Of a DNA stretch of 64,000 nt, positions 12,180-22,800 are shown piece by piece. The notes under the pieces were generated by a model, which saw only the letters and a list, made by a program, of their open reading frames with translations, searched no databases and was not told where the DNA came from. The DNA comes from Dicyema japonicum (Eukaryota > Dicyemida > Rhombozoa > Dicyemidae). The stretch lies in NCBI GenBank assembly GCA_011109175.1, contig RDEW01000009.1, forward strand, positions 1,452,607 to 1,516,606, written 5' to 3'. How positions within the stretch are numbered: the first letter of the stretch is position 1; every line of letters begins with the position of its first letter. The translations under genes were made by a program, and so were the position numbers.

Positions 12180-13644
12180 CTAAAAAACTTCAACATACTC
12201 AACCTTGAAAAATTTATAGTAAATCTCAATACTATCAGTAGCACACATTTCTCTGATGGAATGCATGGACAACTGAGGCACCCCCAAATCCACTGTTTTC
12301 ACTCCAAGTCCAGTCGACAATATTGGTCCAATAGTACTCCCACACGGAGAGTCATTCCTCACAACAATTTCCTATAGAATATGGCAAACACATACGGAAC
12401 AGGGTACTTGAGCCATCATGGCAACTTCTCTGGCAATTGCTGCAGTTATAGCGGTTGTAGCATATCTCTGGTTAGCATTGTATTTTATGACAATCCCCTT
12501 TTATAAAATAAAATAATAAAAAATAAAATACAGCATTCAGTCCCGGCCTATGAAGAGCCTCGTGCTTCTCACTGTAGTTGGGATGTACTCCATGGACCAT
12601 ATCCGCCGAGACAAGAAAAGATTTGGCAAGAGTTTCCTCCAAAGCAACTGGAGAAGAATTTGAACCAAAAGAATGGCAGATTCTCTTCATAATTGACTCT
12701 AAAAGTCGAGACCCCGCTCCCTGCACCGAGTCTGACCCAACTTCCTCGTTGTCAAAAAGTGCCACCATTCGGATTGTACTATCCCCGCAAGACTTCCACA
12801 AGAAGAGACAAATCCCTAGCCTCCATCAAATTAATACCTTTACTGAACAGAAGCATGTGGCTAAATTATCTAGCCTGGGAGCGAAAATTAGTTCCTTGCG
12901 AGTTCCCCCCAAAGCCGACGGCTGTGCATCTGCCAGAACAAGGTCCATATCATACAAAGATTCCTCGGAAACAGACAAAGCGGCAGAAACGAGTTTCTTC
13001 ACGGAATCCACCATTTCTCCTTCCAGTCCCAAAACCGGTACTCTAGCGTTTTAAATGATCACTCACAAATTGGTCTCCTTGTTGAATTCAAATTTATCGT
13101 AAATTCCTCTATCAAGGTGAATGGCCAGCAAAGGAATCCTAAGCAGATTGTCAAGTTGCACCAGTCTGTGCTTGAGTTTATCATTTTCCTAGCAATCAGT
13201 GATTTTGTTGCCTTGATGATGACCCTTCCAGCTATTTTGAGGTCCCTGTCGAACCAGGAAGGCCAGATTCCCCCACCGTAGCATTCGCATTTAACCAGGT
13301 TATAACCTGCGGAAACGATGCTGTTTTTAGGTTTAACTTTTAAGCAAGGACTGTCCGTGTGAGCCCCCACAATGGCAAATCCGTTTCCGGGAGTGAATTT
13401 TCCACCGACGGCAAACGCGATTATTGACGAAAAGTTGTTTGTTACAAAATACTGCATAAAAAACGAAACTACTTTTTTGTTTGGACTGAGATTCCACTGA
13501 GATTTTTCCAGTAACTGGGTAAATCCGTCGTTAACTAACATACTTTTAATTTCATTGACGGCTATGAAATGTTTATTAATATTTACCATGGAATGGAGAA
13601 GGTGAGTTATCTATAAACTTGAGAAAATCAGGAGGACTGCTCAT
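12180..13644 (-). CDS. DNPEP: Aspartyl aminopeptidase (M18 family)
   Basis: Cytosolic zinc aminopeptidase removing N-terminal Asp/Glu. Start ATG at 13644 gives [19 protein letters not shown], matching the family N-terminus across a 25-bp intron in the FHA codon. Then [20 protein letters not shown] with GAHTDSP (metal-binding His), [30 protein letters not shown] with [32 protein letters not shown] (NEEVGS metal and catalytic Glu region), [30 protein letters not shown] and [14 protein letters not shown] (last metal-binding His). All active-site blocks are present in order. Introns seen are 24-34 bp. The C-terminus ends at the stop at 12180-12182, a few residues different from the human end. Looks functional. 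Confidence 0.95.
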
Positions 13645-14025
13645 TTTACACGTTCGTACTAATGAAATTTTAGAATGCTTTAAAATTAGGTTCGCCATGC
13701 TAATTTGATAAATTGTTTAATTTTTAAATTTTAAATAACTATAAATTTTGTAATAATTAAAATAAGCACTATTTTTGAATTTTGGTAATTTTAAAGTTTT
13801 TTGCCATTAAAGTAATTGAATTTCATGTTTTAGTTTTCTCCATTCGCATAAGCACGTGATCTTTTGCTTAATGTATATTTATGACTTTAATATTGGCATT
13901 CTGAATTTTAATTATTTGTGACCTTTGAGTCTCCCGTATTATGTTAATTAAAATTTCGATTAATTTACTATTTTTATCATATTGAAGAGACCTCTTGAGA
14001 GTATTCTAATTAACATAAGTATGGA
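13645..14025. other. AT-rich intergenic spacer
   Basis: Strongly AT-rich, no frame or repeat recognised. Contains the upstream region of DNPEP, but no promoter element I would name. Confidence 0.5.
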
Positions 14026-14450
14026 TTAAGAGTTAATCTCTGCTTTCAATAAAATAGTGGTACATGCATGTAGTATTGCGAAATATCTTAATGGATGTGA
14101 GAGGATGTGAGACAATTGATTTGAGATAACCCAGGAATCACAAGAAAGAGGACAAGAGTTAACGTCTATGTTAAGTGATCCCGGTTTCCATATCAGGTTT
14201 TCTCTTGCGTTTAGTTCTGGAGTCATAGATTCTTCTCGTATATGGAGCAGGCATCCAGATATAGTTTGTTTTCCGGCCAGAGGGGATGTTCAGGAGACTT
14301 GCCCATCTTGAGGAAGTTTCGGTGGCGTTCCGTAAGGTATTCCATGATTGGGAGAAGTTTATTGTTCTCAGTAGTAACGATTTGGGTGTTTTTTTTCGAC
14401 GATCTCAATAATATTCTGAGACATCGGTTTTGTACCACTTCCAGTTTGCT
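14026..14450 (-). mobile_element. LINE family C, C-terminal end (5'-truncated)
   Basis: Minus strand gives VVQNRCLRILLRSSKKNT, then YLTERHRNFLKMGKSPEHPLWP and YLDACSIYEKNL. The same series (NRHREFLKMGKIP, LYMDACPRYEKK) occurs at 32520-32955. The layout resembles the region after the RT in Jockey/CR1-type elements. No RT core remains here. Confidence 0.7.
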
Positions 14451-14599
14451 TTTTGCCGATAGTGATAGCGAAGCAATTCATGCAAAGCTACAAAGGGAGG
14501 TCGAAACAACGAGGATCATCTGTGTCAGTTCATATTTTGGGGGTTGTCAAAGTATGTAAAAAGGATTTTATTCATAATATTGTAATAATGTTAATATTT

Positions 14600-14790
14600 A
14601 TATACCCCTCGTTGTTGAGACAACGGGAGGAATAAGCGGGAAATCGCTTCGTTTCCTAAAGAAACTTGGACGCCTAGTTAATTAAAAAGCCACGACGCTC
14701 GTGAGACTCAGTGGCTTTTCCAGTTGATCTCTGTTACGATCGCGTGAGGCAACTCAACGTCGATTATGTCGGCGGGGACTATTTTTGATT
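14600..14790. ncRNA. Possible structured RNA (several nested hairpins), identity unknown
   Basis: Four potential stems lie close together: CCCCTCGTTGT/ACAACGGGAGG (one mismatch, 4-nt loop) near 14605-14632; AAGCG-GGAAAT-CGCTT extended by AGGAA/TTCCT near 14629-14658; AAAAGCCAC/GTGGCTTTT near 14683-14720; and GTTG/GCAAC further on. Just after comes ACTATTTTTGATT, similar to an Sm-binding site, followed by T-runs. I compared it from memory with U1, U2, U4, U5, U6, 7SL and RNase P landmarks and found no match, so function is open. Either strand could be the RNA. Confidence 0.25.
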
Positions 14791-15303
14791 GATTTTTGTG
14801 TTTTTAAAAATACTCCTACTAAGAAAAAACTCACACTTCCTCATTCCTCAAACAGAATGTACTCTATATCAACATGGAGACATTGAATAATAGAATATTT
14901 TTTTAAGATTAACAATTTTTGTTCATCCTATATTATTTATGGATTTAAAGATTCAAACATGAAATCTCATAAATCATCGGAAATTAACACAAATTAGTAA
15001 TTTGAAATAAGCTTTTATGTGAGAATCCTGAACAGCTCTTCTCATTGGACATGGCATCGGCTCAAAATGACAAGCAATAGGATATCCAACGCCTTATTAT
15101 GGATATTTCTAACCCATATTCTTGGCCTCTTCAAACGACAATGGGCTGAATGGAAAACTAAAGAAGAATGAGATGAAAGAAGCACTCTGAAAAACTTAAA
15201 TAATCAGTCTTGAAATAGCAGGTATAAGATCAAGTGGACCTATGTGGTTAATTTCTTAGCAGATTATAATAACTAATTTGACCCCCAAAGATCAGGTACT
15301 ACT
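14791..15303. other. No gene recognised
   Basis: AT-rich flank of the hAT element that follows. Short broken frames only. Confidence 0.45.
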
Positions 15304-15479
15304 ATGATGACTAGGGCAAGTTGTTTCTAGCACTTAAAAAAATTTTTTTAGCGCTAAAAAATCACAAAATCTAGCAATTATAATTAAAAAATGATAAAAT
15401 CTAGCATTTAAATTTGTCAAATCTATAACTTAAAATAATAAAATATAACATTTAAATTTTATTTGGAAGAATGAAATTG

Positions 15480-15895
15480 TCAGGCGAGCTATGGATGCCG
15501 CTGGATACTCGGCCATTCTTGAACCGGACGGGATGACCATATTTCCATTTGAGGCCGGGAAACCACTGGTTTGGGATGTGACATGTACAGACACGTTCGC
15601 CCAGAAAAATCTTCACGAGAGTGCTACAAGGGCCTGTTCAGCATCCGTAAAGGCGGAGAAGGCCAAACTTGTTAAATAAGTCGACCTTCCGATGATGTCA
15701 AATTTGTTCCCCTTGCTATGGAGACTTCCGGATCCTACTCCCCCTCTACACTCGAGTTTCTCGGACGTCTTGGAAACCGGATCACCTCATGCACTGGAGA
15801 TCTCCGTGAACGCCGCTGGCTATTTGAGCGAATTTCGCTCGCAATTTTGAGAAGGAACAGCCACGCAGTGAGGGCGGCAACTACCTGACTTCTAT
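15480..15895 (+). mobile_element. Family A RT C-terminal domain fragment nested in the hAT element
   Basis: Gives LEPDGMTIFPFEAGKPLVWD, then VTCTDTFAQKNLHESATRAC, and after one frame change PLAMETSGSYSPSTLEFLGR, LGNRITSCTGDLRERRWLFE and RISLAILRRNSHAVRAA. These are the characteristic C-terminal blocks of the RT family seen at 3520-4400 and 62780-64000. About 130 residues survive with one shift, better preserved than the copy at 3.5 kb. Confidence 0.8.
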
Positions 15896-16184
15896 TGTTT
15901 AAATGTCCTTTCATCACTTAAAAATGGGATTTTTTCAATTTTATTTATTGTAATATAATAAAAATTAATGCCTGATATTGTCTGGATGGAAGTTCCTATC
16001 TTTTTTTTAAATATTTTTTAGCATTTTAATTGCTCTTTCAACAGATGCATAGGATGCCTGACAGCGTGAAAGAGAAAAATAATCTTGTTAGCTAATTTTT
16101 GGTTCAGTCATTTCAATAATAAGTTTAAATCCATTTTCCTCCATTCTTTTATTTATATAATTTTTGATATTTGCCTTGTCATTA

Positions 16185-16850
16185 TCAAAATGTAGTTTTT
16201 GTATAATAGTAATCTTCCATCATCTGATTGCAAGGAATCACTTCGTCCATTCTCAGAACATGTCCGATAAGTAGCCAGCGTGAGGTAATTACTTCTCTGC
16301 TTGTCGGTTTGCATTTACATAATTTGTAGAGAGTGTCTTTTTTGATAATCTGTGGCCATTTAATTCCCGCAATTTTTCTCAATTGATTTCTATGAAATGT
16401 GTCTAGTCAGTCACGGTCCGTTTTTGATGTTCCCCATGTTCCCGAGTTATATAATAGGACTGGTTGTATGAACGCGCTATATAAGCGCATCCGAAGATTT
16501 AAGGAAATAAGTTTTCTGCGAGTCCAAATACTCCACATCTTTTCGAAAAACATGTTGTAATCGACAATGTTTTTCGCAAAGTGGTCAAATGCACGATCGC
16601 CTTGAAATTTTCAATTGGACCTGCAGGTTTGCCAGGTTTTTGTAAAGGAAGTAGAACTCCCATCGCGATGTCAATTGAACAATGAGTCCTGAATATCTCG
16701 TTGAATGTGAAAGTTATCTTTTCTGCTAGCTGGGTTGGTGCGTATTTTAACAACTCCTCACAAATATTGTCATAGCCAGCTGCTCTGTTGTTATTCAGTC
16801 GAAGGAGTGCTCCGCGTATTTCGGAATCCGTAAACACATTATTAACTGCA
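16185..16850 (-). mobile_element. LINE family E fragments (RT N-terminal side and C-terminal tail) nested in the hAT element
   Basis: 16837-16499 contains FTDSEIRGALLRLNNNRAAG and LLPLQKPGKPAGP, the region just upstream of the RT palm. 16382-16185 contains TSRWLLIGHVLRMDEVIP, the tail signature of LINEs whose C-terminus reads RWxLFGHxLRM. The palm between them is missing, so this is an internally deleted copy. Related tails lie at 17253-17565 and 43190-45405. Confidence 0.7.
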
Positions 16851-17252
16851 ATTTAAATTAGCAGTTAAACAAAAATTAGCATTTAAAATTAAAAATAGCA
16901 CTTATAGCATTTATAATGTATGTTTATTTTAAATAAAATTAAAAAATAATTATTCCAAATTCAATCGTATATTTAAAAAAGTATAAAAAATAAAAATAGC
17001 ATTTTAGCACTTAAATTGCCCTAATGATGACATATAAATCTTATCTCCCTCGCCAAACCATCACATGAAATATCGATTGAGGGTTTTGCGCTTCTTTATC
17101 ACAGATAAAAGTGGGCTAAAAATATGAATAGATTCTTCAATAAAATGCTGTTTGAGAAGAGTAAAAGAAAATATGAGAGCTAGGATCGCCTAAATTAGTA
17201 GTTACCTCTCAATATAATCAGACTTAGTTTCTGATAAAGCTAATGTCTTGCT

Positions 17253-17565
17253 TTGGGGTCTCTTTTTTTAGTAAGGCGTTCTCTCTCCGTCAGCCTCGAT
17301 TATAATCCTCTGTTGCGCGCTAGTTCTCTTAGGCAGTCCAGGTCATCCGCCGAAGTTGGTCTCATACTAACCGCCGATAAATCTTCATTCAAGATCGTCG
17401 GAAGAGTCGTTCTTGGCCTTCCCCGAAATCCGGCTCTTGTGTGTGCGAAGTAGTTGTCCATTGCGACATTTGCGGAGATCTGCTCATTTAGATGTAACAC
17501 GTGGCCAAAGAGGCTCCATCTTGATTTAAAAATATCATCTGACACACCGGATTTGCATTTCATAT
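17253..17565 (-). mobile_element. LINE family E, C-terminal tail
   Basis: Minus-strand frame of 87 codons with FKSRWSLFGHVLHLNEQ and later SADDLDCLRELARNRG then stop, paralleling the copy interrupted by the hAT element at 43.6 kb. Only the tail remains. Confidence 0.65.
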
Positions 17566-17879
17566 ATTTAATAATCCCAGATATACATTACTACGTCAAC
17601 TGTGGTTCAGCTAAACATGCGAGTACTACTTGGGATGTCCTGTTGCCACAACTGCGTCAACCAATAAACACGTGACCATATGCCGTAAATTTGAATATTA
17701 ATCTGGAGATTGAGAGAACTCCGCACGTTTCCCTTGGATATATTATAGGACGAGTGGATTGGAGACATAAGATGTTAGTTTCCTTAGGTATATATCGAGT
17801 TATGAAGAATATAACTAAGAACAACTATATAATCATCTGAATGCACATGCTAGATGTTACCTGGATAAGAAATATCCAA

Positions 17880-18400
17880 CTTTCTGAAAGTCCTACAAAA
17901 ACATCATTCACAAAGACGTGGGGTCAAATGTCGTCGTATAAGAAAAATCTGGTCGACTGTTAACACAAGATGTAGTAACTATATTCCGCCATCAGTTGAA
18001 CCAGACAAGTCCTTCGATCACTGTGTCACATAAATATTATTTGTTTGGGTATCTGCAAGGCTTTCAACAATGTGCCATAAGGTTATGAAAAAAGTTTTGG
18101 AAAGCTAATATGCAGAATTGTCTGTATGACTAAATCAAAGCTTTCCTATGAAAAAAATTTCATGCATCTGAAGAGATTGTCTTGAAAAGAGCGAGTCTTT
18201 AAAGAATTCGTCCTGAGTCCGCTTTTCTTCAACATTTTCATGACGGACTTTTTACACAGCCGAGATACGGCAATACAAAATTGATTTATGCCGATGACGT
18301 TTAGGTCTCAGATTTGTCCAAGGAACCAGAGTTTTCAGATAAAAGATTAAATACATGACATGAATTGATGGTAGTGGATAATGAAAGGTCTGAATTTATC
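17880..18400 (+). mobile_element. Heavily decayed reverse transcriptase remnant
   Basis: In broken plus-strand frames I read AFNNVP (from KAFDxV), VLSPLFFNIFMTDFL (from the LSPxLFNxFxxDL motif) and LIYADDV (the YADD box), in the correct order and spacing. Many stops. Clade not assignable. Confidence 0.6.
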
Positions 18401-18419
18401 AACAAAAAAATAAGGTTAT

Positions 18420-18500
18420 TCCGGTGTGGTGCAGTGTCATACGTGCTGATGGTTTCGAGTTCGAATCTGGCTGTTGTACTTTCAGGCTCAGACTCGAATC
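18420..18500 (+). repeat. tRNA-like SINE head
   Basis: TGGTGCAGTG fits a Pol III A box and GAGTTCGAATCT lies at B-box distance. The segment does not fold as a full tRNA gene by eye and is followed by AT-rich sequence, so I call it a SINE remnant and not a tRNA. Confidence 0.45.
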
Positions 18501-18606
18501 TCGCGTATTTTGATTAATTTAATAAAATTTATTATTAATTTGAAAATAAATAATATTTACGATAATTAATAAAATTTAAAATTTTCGTTGATTAATTTGA
18601 ATTTCA

Positions 18607-19693
18607 ATGATGAATGAAGAAGAATTAAAAGTAGTTTTTTATACAAAGTCAAGACAATTGTCAGTTATTTGATCTCAATGACTCCCCGGCAGAGTTCAGT
18701 CCGATCTGCGAGGGTAATCTGTTCCTTAATGTAAGCAATTTCAACTTTGAGGAAGAAAGAAAATTCCCTAAAATCTATTTTCAATGAGTAATCTTATTTA
18801 TAGCATTTACAAAATTTTTCAATATTTTTTTTCAATTTGCATAATTTATTTTAATTCACTTCCTAGTGTACTCATACCCTACCACCAACAGCAGTTCACT
18901 CAGATATCCCTAAGTGGAAACAAAAACAAGGTATTTTATAAAAAAATGGTTAATTTTAGGTTTTGTTAACTCCATTTAACTATATAACTGGGTCTGACCG
19001 TTATTTCGACCCCAGAACTAACAAGTCATTCAGGTATAAACATAACTTGACCCTCAGTGTGGACAGTAACTCCCTCAAAACCAGCGATGTGAAATTAGAG
19101 AATTCTGAAGTCGTCGAACCCTACCATTCGAAAATTTACGAAGAGTTGGACATCATTATTGCAAATTACTATAACGACGGAGAATCACTAGTAGTCAGCA
19201 GCAGAACTGAAGATCTTGTGAAACTCAACATTTGTTTAGAAAGCCACCTCTTCCAGGGGTCAAAATTTACGTACTTTAACTTACAATTCAGGAATGCGAA
19301 AATGAGGTGTCTATGTAAAGTGGAAATTGATGAGAGTAAAAACACAGCTCAACTAAATATGGTATCAAGGTTCAGGTAATCCTCCCATTAATTTGAGACC
19401 CATATTTTCGAAACCGGAAACGTTCAGTTAATTTCCAATTCAAATTATGAATTTTTAGTGGATGCTAAGGTGGTAATCAAGCTTATAGTTAGACCAAGGA
19501 AGAATTGGCAGTTAATATTGTTAGGAAAATAGAAGAGTGTGAAACAGAATACAGCAGACAGGTGAATTCTGAGTTTTACACCATGTCCGAAAAAGTCTTC
19601 CGGTCACTCAGACGACCTCTTCCCATTAACAAAAGCCTTATCGACTGGAAAAGCCTAACCTCTCACAAACTCATTCAAGAAATGAAAAAATAA
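18607..19693 (+). CDS. CAPZA: F-actin-capping protein subunit alpha
   Basis: Alpha subunit of CapZ, which blocks barbed ends of actin filaments. Start ATG ATG AAT at 18607 gives NEEELK, then LFDLNDSPAEFSPI (family xxxAPPGEFxxV), a middle exon with YHQQQFTQISL and VLLTPFNYITGSDRYFDPRT (family NSRFLDPRxxxSF), NICLESHLFQGSKF (family ACIESHQFQPKNF), then TKEELAVNIVRKIEECETEY and the actin-binding C-terminus VFRSLRRPLPINKSLIDW ending EMKK, TAA 19691. Introns include 19376-19397 (22 bp) and 19470-19492 (23 bp). The exon joins between 18700 and 18850 are less certain. About 117 bp upstream of gp210 on the same strand. Confidence 0.92.
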
Positions 19694-19809
19694 TTAATTT
19701 TAGTTAGCAATAAGGAATTACGGTTTATTAAAAATAAAAATTTACGGTTTATTATAAATATCAATTAATATTTGAAAAAAAATTAAATATTTGAATAATA
19801 AGCGGCATT

Positions 19810-22800
19810 ATGTGTCGATCACACGTTGTACTTATCTTTTTCCTATTTCTGAGGAAATATCTCGCAGAAGATTTCAGGCTGAATGTCCCTCACGTTATTG
19901 CTTCCTTTATCACCTACGACATTCTCAACTTTTGACATATTTGTTGTAAATCCACAGGGACGCTGTTATAACTGGTGCTCCCTCACTTTTCATTCTCAGG
20001 TCACTTTCAAAACAGAACGTCGTCAAAATGGAGATCACAGATTCTCCAGATTGTCCCCATTCCGTTAGAATCACGACGTACTTTCAATCCGACACGTCTG
20101 TGAGCACATTGGTCATCGCACGTGAGATTGGTGAGTACTTATAACTTAAATTTAGGTACTGCCTCCAGTTTAACATGCTACGTGACGATATCTCAGATTC
20201 ACACAATTTCCATTGTTTCCACCACAAAGGAACTTGAGGTCTTTGGTTTACCGGAGATATTCGAGGTCCAGGCCTTCGACATAAGTGGTTTGTTCCTTTT
20301 TATATTCAGGGAACATTTTCTCAAGTCTTGCCGGATTGGAGTTCCTTTGGCGATTCAATCCCCCCAACATTCTAAAGTTTGGCGGCTTTTTATGGTAGTT
20401 TCGTTAAACAAGACAAATCTCCAGAAGAACTGGGCGGAAAGAATGAGTACACAGTCCTCATTCGCGGGAGAGAGGCGGGGGTCTCAGAAGTATCCGCGAA
20501 GCTGGTAAATCCGTTATACCGGGTAATTCATTTCTGTGATTAGAAGGAAGTTAATGAAGGTAAAACTCAGGTAATCGTCCTCAATCGTCTTATGGTTTAT
20601 CCAGGCGGGGACCTTTACGTCATTAAAGACTCCGAGGTCGAGTATGAGGCTCACCTCGTGCAGCAGTCACAAATTAAATTGATTCAATTTCCTTCTGCTA
20701 GATACTCCTTCGTGGTCGTCTCAGCTGACCCCCCAAATGCCTGCCAATTTATATCCAACTCGTCTACTGTGTTGGCTCAGGAACTTGGCAGTTGCAAGAT
20801 CATGGTGGTGGATTCAAATCTCAAGGAATTGGGGACAACTTCCCTGAATGAACACCTTTGCACCTCAAATTTATTTATTGTTGATCCCTTCAGTCTTGGT
20901 TTTGTGTTCTATAATCCTAGAATTCTTAATTGATCAACCAAACTGGCTTCTCGTGGTTGGGGAAGAGTATGAACTGTCCATTCTGATTCATGATAGTAAA
21001 GGAAATCACATTTACCCTACAAAAGTAGGCGGTTTTATGACTTAGAATGTTTTAATTGACGTTTATTTTTCTCCAAATTACTTCCAAGTTCTTAATTCAA
21101 GCAAAAATGGAATGAATTGGCGTATCAAGCCGGTTTCAATCGGAAATGTACGATTAGAAGCTCATCTCTCCGAGATCTCGACTTCCTTGGTCTTTTGACT
21201 TGCTCACTCTAGAATTACTCCATCGCTGTTGTTCAGGATGTCAGTCTGTTTAACCGTTTGGAAGTTACCCCAAACAGAATCACATTTGGATACTATGAGA
21301 ACCAATGTGACTTGAATATTCCGGTTGTAAATGGTTATTATTCCAGCTTCTCATCACAGGAGGGACTGGCTCTTTTGAGTGGTCTTCGACCTCCAAATTA
21401 GTGGTTTTTAACAGCATGAATTCTACCCTTAGTCGAGTCATCTGTCCCGGCAGTACTAAAATAACAGCTACAGATATGAGTATCACCTATAATAAGTGCT
21501 CAGTGGAAGTTTGGTAGGGTGTAATGTTTAGATAACTGTTGTTCCACTTCATGGGGTGGAATTTGATACAGGACTCAGAGAGGCATTTGTTGGGGATTTG
21601 CTTACAATTTCTGGCGGGCTTTTTGGGATAAATAATGGTTGATTGTTAGTCATCATTTTTAGAATCCCAAATTGTGAAGTTGGACTACTCCTGTGTAACA
21701 GAAAACCATTTCTCGGTGGAAGACGGGGCTGTCTTTCAGATTGAGTCTGTTCACGGTGGAAATGGCTTTGTCATTGTACTGCGTTCTAAGAGTGAGGGGA
21801 TCACCAGACTTATCGTAACTATAGGCAACGTGACCGCCTTTCTAAAGGTAGCTACATATCGACGTCTGAAAGTTTATTTTCGTGATTTTATGAGATTTTT
21901 GGAAAACCAAACCTACTTTTGGCCCCACATTCTGAAATGAATTTATTTTTGACTGGGGGACCTATAAATTGGTCAGAACTCACTGGATCCTTCAATTCTC
22001 ATACAAATTCTACTGGGAGACTGCTTCAATTAAACAGTATAGTCATTTTTTACTTTAGATATTGACAGATCAACTTGGTCTTTAGAATTGGGATGTAATC
22101 ATGCGGGAAAAAAAGTTTTTTGGCTTGTGAGTATTATAGACCGTCCGAGTATTTCTCTCCAATTTACCCTCCTCAGAGATTCCTTTTCCACTGAACGACT
22201 CTCTTACTGTTACCTACGATTGCGAGGATCCTACTCACTTGAATGTGTTTACGGATGATCCTGTGCCTATGAAATGCAGGGACAGACACTCTGTAGTTTT
22301 TATGTTTATATCAGATTTATGTACTAGCAGACAGCTCTACTGTCATGCGGATTGTGGCAACTAACCTGAAGGGGCAGGTTTTTGACAGCTTCTCACTAAG
22401 CTCAGTCAGATATCAGCTCCAAGATAATACTACAGCAACTGTGTCTCCACTTGATGACAGTTTGCCGCCTTTTTATTCTTTAGGACGCTTTTTGTTTTCT
22501 TCAACCTCCCCCGGGGATGTGAGAATACGAGTGGAGTGTATAATATCAGTTAGATTTTTGCTGAGATCTAGAATCTGAAACTAGTGTTAACGTTAAAGTG
22601 GTCGAGCCGTTCAGGTTGGGGTACTCAGAACTTTTCTTTGACATGAGTCTCGCGAAAAAAGTTCAGTTTATTATTTACTGTAGACTGTGATCCCTTATAT
22701 TGGTGGCTCTGGTGTGTATGATGTTAATAATGGCAATAAATCCGTACTTTCCGTGACTTTTCACAACGGAAGTTTCACTGTTATTTCTGCCTTTTATTTA

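Larger units (their letters stand above)
15312..17023. mobile_element. Non-autonomous hAT-type DNA transposon with 8-bp target duplication
   Basis: The element starts TAGGGCAA (15312) and ends TTGCCCTA (17016-17023), an 8-bp inverted terminal match. It is flanked on both sides by ATGATGAC (15304-15311 and 17024-17031), a perfect 8-bp target duplication as made by hAT transposases. Both ends are very AT-rich and repeat short AGCAxTTAAA-like words. The inside carries no hAT transposase; it holds fragments of two LINE families (15480-15895 plus, 16185-16850 minus). Confidence 0.85.

Noticed and set aside
12578-13054. Two overlapping plus-strand frames (158 and 117 codons)
   Set aside because: Both are antisense of the DNPEP exons.
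14640-14680. ATCGCTTC as the 5' end of U2 snRNA
   Set aside because: Only eight bases match; the branch-recognition GTAGTA and following stems are missing.
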